11,106 nt of DNA from Nitrospirota bacterium (GCA_003233615.1 QIMB01000226.1:1-11106); one strand, 5' to 3'; shown: positions 1 to 6,311, numbered from the stretch's first letter. Translations and numbers: made by a program. Notes: a model not told the origin generated them from the letters alone.

Positions 1-525
1 CCCATCATGCCCGAATCTCAGTCCGGCTTCAGACTCACTTCATGTTGGAAACACGCCCCCCGTTCAGACTCATTTCATATTGGAAGAGACTCTCTCTATA
101 GAAAGATGGCCGCATATGATACCGTTGGCGCTGTCGCACTTGATGAGTACGGAACACTGGCAGCCGGCGCATCGACGGGTGGCGTGTCGATGATGCTACC
201 AGGTCGAGTTGGAGATTCCCCTTTGATTGGAGCAGGAGTCTACGCGGATAATGAAGCTGGCGCGGTTTCCATGACTGGGCTAGGAGAAGGTATCATACGA
301 CTGGCCATGGCAAAGCATATCGTGTTTGCGATGAAGCATGGCCAAAAGCCTTTAGCGGCTACTCGCCATGCATTGAAATCATTGGTGAGAAGAGTTCAAG
401 GAGAAGCCGGATGCCTTGTACTTGCTCCCAATGGGCAATTTGCCATTCGCCATGTCACGCCGCATATGATCGCAGGATATTGGAATGGACGAGGAAAGCC
501 ATTTGTTGCGGACCAATTCGGATAA
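1..525 (+). CDS. Isoaspartyl peptidase / L-asparaginase (Ntn-hydrolase, T2 family), C-terminal part
   Basis: The frame is open from the first base, so the gene very likely begins upstream of the window. The family hydrolyses isoaspartyl dipeptides and asparagine and matures by self-cleavage just before a catalytic threonine. Here that threonine is codon 121-123, in DTVGAVALD. It is followed by the family hallmarks STGG, LPGRVGDSPLIGAG and the MTGLGEG segment, so the whole beta subunit (about 134 residues) is present and looks intact to the TAA stop. Residues upstream of the threonine form the end of the alpha subunit or linker. They resemble no conserved family block and contain a direct repeat read in two different frames (28-85). 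The alpha subunit cannot be checked here, so a broken upstream half is possible. Family call is firm; exact substrate is not. Confidence 0.85.
   Translation, partial: PIMPESQSGFRLTSCWKHAPRSDSFHIGRDSLYRKMAAYDTVGAVALDEYGTLAAGASTGGVSMMLPGRVGDSPLIGAGVYADNEAGAVSMTGLGEGIIRLAMAKHIVFAMKHGQKPLAATRHALKSLVRRVQGEAGCLVLAPNGQFAIRHVTPHMIAGYWNGRGKPFVADQFG
28..85. repeat. Two copies of a 23-bp direct repeat in the linker of the peptidase gene
   Basis: Bases 28-50 and 63-85 match at 21 of 23 positions (TTCAGACTCAYTTCATRTTGG followed by AA). They start 35 bp apart. Since 35 is not a multiple of three, the two copies encode different peptides. They lie immediately before the catalytic-threonine region of the peptidase. 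Confidence 0.6.
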
Positions 526-637
526 CAATACGTTAAAGAAGACGAAGACAATGATGCGAATCGCTCAACAAGAACAGAAAATCCCCCTTATCCGCTCTGC
601 CTGATTTGCCTAGCATCGAGTCCTAAGTCAACGATTT

Positions 638-2104
638 ATGGATACGAATCTCTTTTTCATTGTCATCATCTGTAGCTTCTTGCCGTTTCTCCTCGGTGGC
701 ATCACTATTGTTGGTTGGTGCACTCGAAATCCCCATTTGGTTCAGCTGCATCCGAATTTTGTCCCAATGCAATTTAACACTGCCCTAGGATTCTTGGTCT
801 GCGGAATTGGGTTGTTACTCTTGGGTGTCTCGGAGATTCAAGGGGTCAAAGTGGCCAGTGCCTTTATTTTGATCGTGGGTGGGCTCACCCTTTTCCAGTA
901 TCTTACGCGAATTGATTGTGGGATAGACCAATTGTTCATGAAACATCACATCACCATTGGAACGTCTCACCCAGGTCGGATGGCCCCAAATACCGCGTTA
1001 TGTTTTATTTTAACGGCCCTGGCCTTTCTTATGAGTGCAAGTCAGCAACATTCAACCCTACACATTCTGGCTTCCGGGGTATTGGGAGCGTGCATCTTTG
1101 CCTTTGGCGCCATCGCCTTATTGGGATACCTTCTGCAGATTCAACCAGCGTATGGATGGGGGTACCTCACGAAAATGGCCATTCCCACGGCTCTTGGCTT
1201 TGGATGCGTCGGCGTCGGCCTGTTGGCGTTCTCTTCTTACCTTTGGATTCCACTCGATATCACGATACGAGCCGAAGCCACGGTGGTGGTATTTTGTATT
1301 GGGATTATGATGGCTTCCCTTTTGACCGTGGCTATCCACTACATTCAACGAGACCGTCAACTGATGACGCAACTTCAGGTATCTCATCAGAGCCTTCTGC
1401 AAGAAGTTAGTGATCGAAGAGAAGCCGAGGGAGCGGTCCAACGCTCCCGTGAAGAGTTGCGGAATTTGAGCAACCGGCTTCAATTGGTTCGAGAGGAAGA
1501 AAAAACCCATATTGCCCGGGAAATTCATGATGAGCTGGGACAAGCCCTGACAGCCCTCAAAATGGATCTCATGTTTCTGGAAGAAGGACTGGGGAAAGAA
1601 CCAACCCTCTGTCGTGAGAGAATTCAAAGGATGTCACAGTTAGTCGATGACACGGTTCAATCCATACAGAGAATTTGCTTTCAGTTGCGTCCGAAAATCC
1701 TGGACCTATTCGGCCTCCAAGAAGCGATGGAGTGGCAAGCCCAAGATTTTGAAAAACGTACCAAGATTCATTGTGTGATGTGCTTTGACCCCGAGCCCAT
1801 TCAATTAGATCAATCTCAAACAGTCGGGGTGTTTCGAGTATTTCAGGAAACACTCTCAAATGTCGCTCGGCATGCCAAGGCAACCGCTATTCACATAGGG
1901 TTAACCCAAGGTCATGAATTCATCGAGTTGCGGGTACAGGACAATGGAGTCGGTATTTCGTCTTTTCAAATTGAGGATTCTCAATCCCTGGGATTGATTG
2001 GAATGCGAGAGCGGATCCTTCATTTAGGTGGAACCATGACCATCCAAGGTTCGACAAACCAAGGAACGGACATTCAATTCACAATACCTCGAAGATTCTC
2101 ATGA
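638..2104 (+). CDS. Membrane-bound sensor histidine kinase, HisKA_3 / NarL-type
   Basis: 488-residue sensor kinase that should autophosphorylate and pass phosphate to the response regulator encoded by the next, overlapping gene. Residues about 1-235 are a membrane sensor with around seven hydrophobic segments and almost no soluble loop. It contains a motif repeated three times at residues 44-62, 115-133 and 180-198 (MQFNTALGF, MAPNTALCF, MAIPTALGF). A coiled-coil linker follows (about 240-288), then the HisKA_3 dimerisation domain with HIAREIHDELGQ, phospho-acceptor His297. The HATPase_c domain has its N-box at ETLSNVARH (404-412), G1 at DNGVG (435-439) and GLIGMRER (452-459). There is no PAS or GAF domain, so the signal is probably sensed in the membrane. 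No clear Shine-Dalgarno precedes the ATG at 638. The stop overlaps the regulator start (ATGA). The signal is unknown. Confidence 0.94.
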   Translation: MDTNLFFIVIICSFLPFLLGGITIVGWCTRNPHLVQLHPNFVPMQFNTALGFLVCGIGLLLLGVSEIQGVKVASAFILIVGGLTLFQYLTRIDCGIDQLFMKHHITIGTSHPGRMAPNTALCFILTALAFLMSASQQHSTLHILASGVLGACIFAFGAIALLGYLLQIQPAYGWGYLTKMAIPTALGFGCVGVGLLAFSSYLWIPLDITIRAEATVVVFCIGIMMASLLTVAIHYIQRDRQLMTQLQVSHQSLLQEVSDRREAEGAVQRSREELRNLSNRLQLVREEEKTHIAREIHDELGQALTALKMDLMFLEEGLGKEPTLCRERIQRMSQLVDDTVQSIQRICFQLRPKILDLFGLQEAMEWQAQDFEKRTKIHCVMCFDPEPIQLDQSQTVGVFRVFQETLSNVARHAKATAIHIGLTQGHEFIELRVQDNGVGISSFQIEDSQSLGLIGMRERILHLGGTMTIQGSTNQGTDIQFTIPRRFS

Positions 2105-2754
2105 ATACCGTTGCTCAACAATCGATCCGAATACTCATAGCAGATGATCATGCCGTCGTTCGCCAAGGATTACAACACATTCTCTCTAAGACCCCTGATC
2201 TTGTCGTCATAGAAGAAGCTGAAACAGGGCGAGAAGTCCTAAAGAAATTGAAAATCATTGACGTCGATGTCCTGGTTATGGATATGGAAATGCCTGAAAG
2301 AACGGGCTGGGATGTCTTGCTGGATCTGAGAATTTCACATCCTCAATTGCCTGTCTTGATTTTGAGTATTTATTCTGAAGATCAGTTTGGCATGAGATTT
2401 TTGAAAGCGGGCGCCGCTGGGTATTTGTCCAAGACGAGTGCACCCGAGCAATTGGTCAACGCCATTCGTCTGGTGGCTCGGGGAGGGAAATTTGTCAGCC
2501 CCAATTTGGCTGATCAATTGGTCCTCAGTTTGAAACACGATCCCAGAAAATCCCTTCATGACCTTCTCTCGGAACGGGAGTTTCAAGTCTTCCGAATGAT
2601 TGCATCAGGTACACCCACCAAAACGATTGCGGATGAATTGTGCATTAGCGCAACGACGGTCAGCACGCACCGGTCGCGTATCCTGGAAAAAATGAAATTC
2701 ACCACCAATGCCGAACTTACCCTCTATGCCAGCAAGCATGGGCTCATTCGGTAG
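2101..2754 (+). CDS. NarL/FixJ-family response regulator
   Basis: 217-residue DNA-binding response regulator and evident partner of the upstream kinase: its ATG overlaps the kinase stop codon by 4 bp, which implies translational coupling. The receiver domain (about 9-125) has acidic residues D15 and D16, phospho-acceptor D61 (VLVMDMEMP), S89 and K111. The LuxR-type helix-turn-helix (about 153-215) contains LSEREFQVF, TKTIADEL and TVSTHRSRILEKM. It should activate or repress promoters after phosphorylation at D61. Its targets are not shown by the sequence; the exported protein and haemoglobin genes just downstream are natural candidates by position only. No intrinsic terminator was seen directly after the stop. 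Confidence 0.95.
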   Translation: MNTVAQQSIRILIADDHAVVRQGLQHILSKTPDLVVIEEAETGREVLKKLKIIDVDVLVMDMEMPERTGWDVLLDLRISHPQLPVLILSIYSEDQFGMRFLKAGAAGYLSKTSAPEQLVNAIRLVARGGKFVSPNLADQLVLSLKHDPRKSLHDLLSEREFQVFRMIASGTPTKTIADELCISATTVSTHRSRILEKMKFTTNAELTLYASKHGLIR

Positions 2755-2871
2755 CCGTCTTCTCTAGATCCGCTCGCCTACATCTTCGTCCTCGTTTTCT
2801 TCAGTGTCGTAATAATTCGACAAGACATTCATCAAAACTCGACAGCCAAATGCCATGCTTCACGAATACTA

Positions 2872-2900
2872 TTGACATGTGGCCACGTGTACGTTGATTC
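2872..2900 (+). promoter_or_regulatory. Possible sigma70-type promoter for the exported protein gene
   Basis: A perfect TTGACA at 2872-2877 is followed, after 16 or 17 bp, by a poor -10 candidate (TTGATT or TGATTC, 2894-2900). The spacer holds two overlapping palindromes, GTGGCCAC (2879-2886) and CACGTG. The start codon is about 70 bp further on. The weak -10 makes this tentative; it would fit a promoter that needs an activator. Confidence 0.3.
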
Positions 2901-2968
2901 AAGAGACTGCCCACACCATTGCAAAGTCTTTACGATCACTTTTACTTACTATTCCAAAGGAGGCAGCC

Positions 2969-3472
2969 ATGTTGAAGAACTGGAGATTACCTATCATGAC
3001 TATCGGCATCTTGAGTGCCCTGGCTTGTACGACAGGTACACCGCCACTTGCTGTGGCCGAGGTATCCCATGAAAGTGTTCAAGAGGCATTCGGCCCAGTC
3101 TTGAAGCTGGAAGGGAACGCCCGTAGAGAAATCAATGCGATAGCGAACATCATTGGACCTGACTCAAAGATGATCCCCGTTGATGCAACAAAGGCCAGTG
3201 GAGAAATGTGTATGCTGGAGACCGTCACCAAACATAATATGATTCACTTCTCCGAAAATCCTGAGCAAACCCATGAAGACGTAGTGTATTTCATCAATCC
3301 AGCCACCTTCATCGCCAACGGCCTGGATGTGACGAAATTACCACGACATCCGGCGGAACTAGGGAAAATGAAACCACTACAATGGTACTACTACGATGGA
3401 ACCTATCTAGAACCACATCAAGGATCACAGCTCAACAAAGAATTCGTCATTATGACAGTGGATGTAAAATAG
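2969..3472 (+). CDS. Exported protein of unknown function
   Basis: 167-residue protein that I do not recognise. The start is set by an excellent AAAGGAGG (2956-2963) five bases before the ATG at 2969; an in-frame ATG at 2879 has no such site and would bury the signal peptide. Residues 1 to about 30 are a signal peptide (LPIMTIGILSALAC core, likely cleavage after AVA in PPLAVAEV). The Cys in LSALAC is not in a good lipobox because Ala occupies -3, so a lipoprotein is less likely. The mature part of about 135 residues has no membrane helix, one cysteine (GEMCMLE), a His pair (KHNMIHF), and an aromatic stretch (LQWYYYDGTY) near the end. It looks like a compact periplasmic domain. It lies between the two-component pair and the exported haemoglobin and is followed by a terminator, so it is probably its own transcription unit. 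Confidence 0.87.
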   Translation: MLKNWRLPIMTIGILSALACTTGTPPLAVAEVSHESVQEAFGPVLKLEGNARREINAIANIIGPDSKMIPVDATKASGEMCMLETVTKHNMIHFSENPEQTHEDVVYFINPATFIANGLDVTKLPRHPAELGKMKPLQWYYYDGTYLEPHQGSQLNKEFVIMTVDVK

Positions 3473-3504
3473 CCGATCGACCATGTAGCCAGCAGATTCT
3501 CAAT

Positions 3505-3540
3505 GGAGGGATGAGACCGAGCTTACTCCCTCTTTGTTTT
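3505..3540 (+). terminator. Rho-independent terminator after the exported protein gene
   Basis: Bases 3506-3515 (GAGGGATGAG) pair with 3522-3532 (CTTACTCCCTC) through about ten base pairs with one bulged C and one G-U pair, closing a six-base loop. TTTGTTTT follows directly at 3533-3540. It lies 33 bp after the stop codon at 3472 and separates this gene from the haemoglobin gene. Confidence 0.62.
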
Positions 3541-3553
3541 ACAGAAGAAACAT

Positions 3554-3582
3554 TTGGTATGTGAATACACAGGAATTATAAT
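3554..3582 (+). promoter_or_regulatory. Sigma70-type promoter of the truncated haemoglobin gene
   Basis: TTGGTA (3554-3559), a 17-bp spacer, and a perfect TATAAT (3577-3582). Transcription would start near 3589. That leaves a leader of about 105 bases before the haemoglobin ATG, and the preceding terminator fits a new transcription start here. Confidence 0.55.
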
Positions 3583-3587
3583 CCTGT
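3569..3587. promoter_or_regulatory. Palindrome covering the -10 box, likely operator
   Basis: ACAGGA (3569-3574) and TCCTGT (3582-3587) form a perfect 6-bp inverted repeat around the TATAAT box. The dyad ends at the predicted transcription start, so it would act on DNA, typically as a repressor site. The half-site does not match the FNR/CRP consensus (TTGAT...ATCAA); the binding protein is unknown. Confidence 0.35.
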
Positions 3588-3595
3588 CAGGCAGA

Positions 3596-3626
3596 GAGGT
3601 TGATGATGATTATGTTGAACAACCTC
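3596..3626 (+). promoter_or_regulatory. Leader hairpin holding the ribosome site of the possible leader peptide
   Basis: GAGGTTG (3596-3602) is exactly complementary to CAACCTC (3620-3626), giving a 7-bp stem with a 17-base loop. The left arm contains the GAGG ribosome-binding sequence of the small frame at 3603. A second, partly competing hairpin, CACAA-CGA-TTGTG (3626-3638), follows directly. Confidence 0.3.
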
Positions 3627-3656
3627 ACAACGATTGTGGCGATGACTAAATCGTAA
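3603..3656 (+). CDS. Possible 17-codon leader peptide upstream of the haemoglobin gene
   Basis: ATG at 3603, or ATG at 3606 which is better spaced, runs in frame to TAA at 3654 and encodes MMIMLNNLTTIVAMTKS. AGAGAGG (3594-3599) stands at Shine-Dalgarno distance before it. The predicted transcript begins only about 14 bases upstream, so this would be the first frame a ribosome meets, 38 bases before the haemoglobin start. The short length means chance cannot be excluded. Confidence 0.3.
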   Translation: MMIMLNNLTTIVAMTKS

Positions 3657-3694
3657 GATTGTTTTTCAATAATCCCATGAGAAAGGGGAAAATG

Positions 3695-4183
3695 ATGATC
3701 AAAAGGCAATTAGGTGTAGGAACGTTCGCCCTTGTTTTCTTTTTCATGTTGACTGCCCTGGGAAACACAACCCCCAGCTTTGCTGAAACTATGGGAGAAA
3801 CACAAGAAAAGTCTCTCTATGAACGCCTTGGAGGATATGACGCGATCTCAGGCGTCGTCGACGTCTTTCTCACAAAAATATGGGAAGATCCTGTCGTTGG
3901 ACGATTTTTTGTAGGCATGGGCACGGATACCCGAAACCTATTGAGTCAAAAAAACAAGAACCTGTTATGTGCAAATACCGGCGGCCCCTGCAAAAAAATC
4001 AATCGCCCATTGGCTGAGGCCCATGTCGGCCTAGGAATTACCGATAAAGAATTTGATATCGTCGTCGGTCATATAGGAACGACCTTAAAGGAATTTAAAG
4101 TTCCCCAAAAAGAATACGATGAGGTCATAACCAAAGTCGGAGGTCTTCGCCCGTACGTCGTCGAACACCGAATTAAAAAATAA
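3695..4183 (+). CDS. Exported group-1 (N-type) truncated haemoglobin
   Basis: 162-residue haem protein of the two-on-two globin family, whose members bind oxygen, nitric oxide or other small ligands. Family features are LYERLGGYDAI (41-51), the GGP motif (96-98), and H110 in AEAHVGLGIT, the expected proximal haem ligand. Residues 1-30 are a signal peptide (FALVFFFMLTAL core, cleavage after SFA), so the protein should be periplasmic, whereas most family members are cytoplasmic. Aligned with the mycobacterial N-type protein from memory, the usual distal B10 tyrosine is Leu59 and E11 is Asn87. Two cysteines (C92, C99) flank the GGP region. ATG 3695 was chosen because AAAGGGGA (3682-3689) lies five bases upstream, the same spacing as the previous gene; 3692 is nearly as good. 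It converges with the CobW gene, with only 8 bp between stops. Confidence 0.93.
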   Translation: MIKRQLGVGTFALVFFFMLTALGNTTPSFAETMGETQEKSLYERLGGYDAISGVVDVFLTKIWEDPVVGRFFVGMGTDTRNLLSQKNKNLLCANTGGPCKKINRPLAEAHVGLGITDKEFDIVVGHIGTTLKEFKVPQKEYDEVITKVGGLRPYVVEHRIKK

Positions 4184-4191
4184 GTTGGACG

Positions 4192-5121
4192 TTATTTGCG
4201 GCGGATGGCGACCAGGCGGCCAAGCATTTCTGGAGGAAATTGTGAGGGAGGGGCACTCAGGTCAATTCGGGGACCGACACCCTGGACGAGCTTGGGGCCT
4301 TCCGTTGTATTGACGATGCCTTTGATACGAAGGGCTTGGAGAGGTTGAAGCTGCTGAATGAGTTCTTCGGGTGTGATGTGGTCGGGAAAGGAAAGTTCTT
4401 GCGCCTGAAATGCTTCATGCGTGTGAGGAACAATATCAGGCTTGCTCTTGCGCTTGGATGAATATGTTTGGGCAGGTGTGGGAGGAAAAACCACGGTCGT
4501 ATCGATTTGTCCCTGAATACTTCGAATGAACGGCGCATCAGGGGCCATATCTTGAAGGATGTTTTCTACCCGACCTAGGGAACCTTCTGCGACTAAATCA
4601 ACTTTATTGAGCACCACGATATCTGCAGAAGACACTTGCTGTTCAAACGTGCCTTCCAAATCGCGTCCTTCTGCAACCTGTTCCGCGTTGGCCACTACAA
4701 CCGCCAGACTTTCGCCTACCCATTCAGTAATGGGCTCCCGCCAAAATGTCATGAGCGTTTCAAACGGCAGTGCCACGCCAGACGTTTCGACGACAATCCG
4801 ATCAGGGTGAATGGTCTCCCACAAATTTTGAAGCGTTTCCAGCAATTCATTGGTTAATTGACAACACACACAGCCACCTTCTAACTCGACGTATCCTGGC
4901 CCGCCAGCTTCTTGAAGCAGCGCCTTATCGATACCCAATTCCCCAAATTCATTGGAGACGACGGCTAGCTTGAGACCCTGTTGCTGGGCATCAGTGATCA
5001 GATGTTTCACAAGAGTGGTTTTGCCTGCTCCTAAAAAGCCTGAGACGACTAAAGCAGGGACACCAAAGGTAGACATGTTCGGTGTTGTAGCGTGAGCAGA
5101 TTCGGACTTGTCAGTGGCCAT
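4192..5121 (-). CDS. CobW/COG0523-family GTPase (metallochaperone)
   Basis: 309-residue P-loop GTPase of the CobW/ZNG1/YjiA group, which deliver zinc or cobalt to client proteins using GTP. Visible motifs are Walker A GFLGAGKTT (28-36), SNEFGELGID (56-65), the metal-binding GGCVCC (82-87), ETSG (112-115), guanine-specificity NKVD (172-175), an HTH metal-ligand candidate at 233-235, and a CobW C-terminal domain from about 245 (LRIKGIVNT, LVAIRRK end). The frame can be read 18 codons further upstream from a TTG, but that part lies over a palindromic repeat (5145-5164), so the ATG at 5121 was chosen. No Shine-Dalgarno is evident before it. The gene follows the SIMPL gene on the same strand after 109 bp. 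The client metal and protein cannot be told from sequence. Confidence 0.93.
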   Translation of the reverse strand: MATDKSESAHATTPNMSTFGVPALVVSGFLGAGKTTLVKHLITDAQQQGLKLAVVSNEFGELGIDKALLQEAGGPGYVELEGGCVCCQLTNELLETLQNLWETIHPDRIVVETSGVALPFETLMTFWREPITEWVGESLAVVVANAEQVAEGRDLEGTFEQQVSSADIVVLNKVDLVAEGSLGRVENILQDMAPDAPFIRSIQGQIDTTVVFPPTPAQTYSSKRKSKPDIVPHTHEAFQAQELSFPDHITPEELIQQLQPLQALRIKGIVNTTEGPKLVQGVGPRIDLSAPPSQFPPEMLGRLVAIRRK

Positions 5122-5128
5122 GCTGTTT

Positions 5129-5164
5129 AAAAAAAAGAAGAGAGATTCCTGCCTTTGCAGGAAT
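5129..5164 (-). repeat. Palindromic repeat plus T-run in the CobW leader (terminator-like)
   Basis: ATTCCTGC (5145-5152) and GCAGGAAT (5157-5164) form a perfect 8-bp stem with a 4-base loop. This is the GTCATTCCTGC type of short palindrome found dispersed in many bacterial genomes. Read on the minus strand, the hairpin is followed by CTCTCTTC and then eight T, which resembles a terminator with a spacer. It sits between the SIMPL and CobW genes and may be a plain dispersed repeat, a partial terminator, or both. Confidence 0.5.
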
Positions 5165-5230
5165 GACGAACACAATCGCTTCTTCCATGATTGATAATTG
5201 ATCTTTTGTATCTTGGAGTTACCCGATTTC

Positions 5231-5998
5231 TTACTTTGGGGCGATTTCGTACACGAGGGTTACCGTGCCGCGCACGGTGATTTCTCCAGCGGCAACGGAG
5301 ACGTCACCTCCACTCTCCATTGCCATAGAAGCGCGCGCCATTCGATATCGTGCTACAGGTGGAACCACCGACACTCCACCTTCCTGGACCGTCATGACTC
5401 TCACCAACTTGAGATGTAAGGCTTGAGCCAAGGTATCCGCTTTGGCTTGAGCTTTTGATGCAGCAAGTTGTAGGACTTGGAGTGTGTTGGGCTGCGCATC
5501 TTGTAATCCCCAGGAGATTCCTGAGAAGCGATTAGCACCCACTTTCAACACACGATCCACAACTTTGCCGACAATCTCCAAATTACGGACTTCCACATTG
5601 ACTTGATGTACCACGCGATAACCAATAATACGGGGAATCGTTTGTTCCAACGACCCGCCTTGTGATCGTCTCGGACGTGGGGGATACTCGGGAATAACGT
5701 TCAAGGACGTCGTTTGAATGAATGTGGACGCAATCGCCAACGTTCGACATTCTTCCAGCACCCGAGCCATACGCTCATGATTTTCCTGCTGGACTTTTGC
5801 CAGCTTTTTCCCAACCGTTTCGACCGCAAAACTCAATACCGCTTTATCGGGAGGCACATTCATCTTGCCTTCTGCGGACACAGTCAGACGCGATTGATCC
5901 TGCTCCTCATCTCCTGCCAACCCATGAATTGGCAACAATACTAAAAGCACTCCCAGCACCCAACTCACTATTATTGTTGGTTTCATGGTCGTAAACAT
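5231..5998 (-). CDS. SIMPL-domain (DUF541) periplasmic protein
   Basis: 255-residue exported protein of the SIMPL family (named after mouse SIMPL; includes E. coli YggE). Members are periplasmic or cell-surface proteins linked to oxidative-stress tolerance, with no known catalysis. Residues 1 to about 28 are a signal peptide (IIVSWVLGVLLVLL core, cleavage after GLA). The mature domain begins with LTVSAEGKMNVPPDKAVLSFAVET (39-62), followed by a helix, the VIPEYPP stretch (101-107), IIGYRVVHQVNVEVR (124-138), and the closing ITVRGTVTLVYEI. The start at 5998 has GGGG (6006-6009) seven bases upstream; an ATG four codons later gives the same signal peptide. The CobW gene follows on the same strand. 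Confidence 0.91.
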   Translation of the reverse strand: MFTTMKPTIIVSWVLGVLLVLLPIHGLAGDEEQDQSRLTVSAEGKMNVPPDKAVLSFAVETVGKKLAKVQQENHERMARVLEECRTLAIASTFIQTTSLNVIPEYPPRPRRSQGGSLEQTIPRIIGYRVVHQVNVEVRNLEIVGKVVDRVLKVGANRFSGISWGLQDAQPNTLQVLQLAASKAQAKADTLAQALHLKLVRVMTVQEGGVSVVPPVARYRMARASMAMESGGDVSVAAGEITVRGTVTLVYEIAPK

Positions 5999-6037
5999 TG
6001 ACAAACCCCACAGATGTTTTTGAGAATGTCTTCCATT

Positions 6038-6220
6038 ATGACTACATCTCATCCAGCCTTGTCCCACGCGTCATCTTCCTCAGAAATTCCCGATCGACTC
6101 TGCACCTGGTGTCAAGCCACGATGATGAAACGTCTTGTGGGGGAAGGTCGATTTATCCATTACACCTGCCCGAAATGCATTTTCCAGCATACGTCTAAAG
6201 TGGCGGTTTCCTCTTCGTAG
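6038..6220 (+). CDS. Small zinc-ribbon protein
   Basis: 60-residue frame with two CxxC knuckles, LCTWC and TCPKC, separated by 17 residues, the layout of a zinc-ribbon fold that holds one zinc ion. A Ser-rich leader precedes the ribbon and a short tail follows. It fills the gap between two minus-strand genes and is divergent from the SIMPL gene. In-frame ATGs at 6014 and 6026 are also possible; none has a good ribosome-binding site. I preferred 6038 because the earlier starts lie within 30 bp of the divergent SIMPL start. The paired cysteines make a real gene likely, but partner and role are unknown. Confidence 0.5.
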   Translation: MTTSHPALSHASSSSEIPDRLCTWCQATMMKRLVGEGRFIHYTCPKCIFQHTSKVAVSSS

Positions 6221-6267
6221 TCTATCTTTTTATTTGAAGCCCTTATCGTTACTAGTAACTCTACCTC

Positions 6268-6298
6268 CCTTTATCCCTCCTTACAAAGGAGGGAAAGG
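6268..6298. repeat. Palindromic repeat / bidirectional hairpin
   Basis: CCCTCCTT (6275-6282) pairs perfectly with AAGGAGGG (6286-6293) over a 3-base loop. After a 2-base bulge the stem continues with CCTTT (6268-6272) and AAAGG (6294-6298), giving 13 pairs. It lies between the zinc-ribbon stop and the TraB stop, where two transcripts converge. There is no T-run on either side, so a dispersed repeat or transcript-end stabiliser is more likely than a classical terminator. Confidence 0.5.
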
Positions 6299-6311
6299 CA
6301 CGAGCGGGGTC

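Noticed and set aside
551..604. 17-codon frame (MMRIAQQEQKIPLIRSA) between the peptidase and the kinase gene
   Set aside because: No convincing ribosome site, promoter or structure supports it, unlike the leader frame at 3603.
1118..1627. Long antisense frame of 169 codons inside the kinase gene
   Set aside because: It lies wholly within a well-supported kinase and has no domain or ribosome site; it is a codon-bias shadow.
5122..5175. 18-codon N-terminal extension of the CobW protein from a TTG
   Set aside because: The codons cover a palindromic repeat and a poly-T tract, a frequent cause of false extensions.
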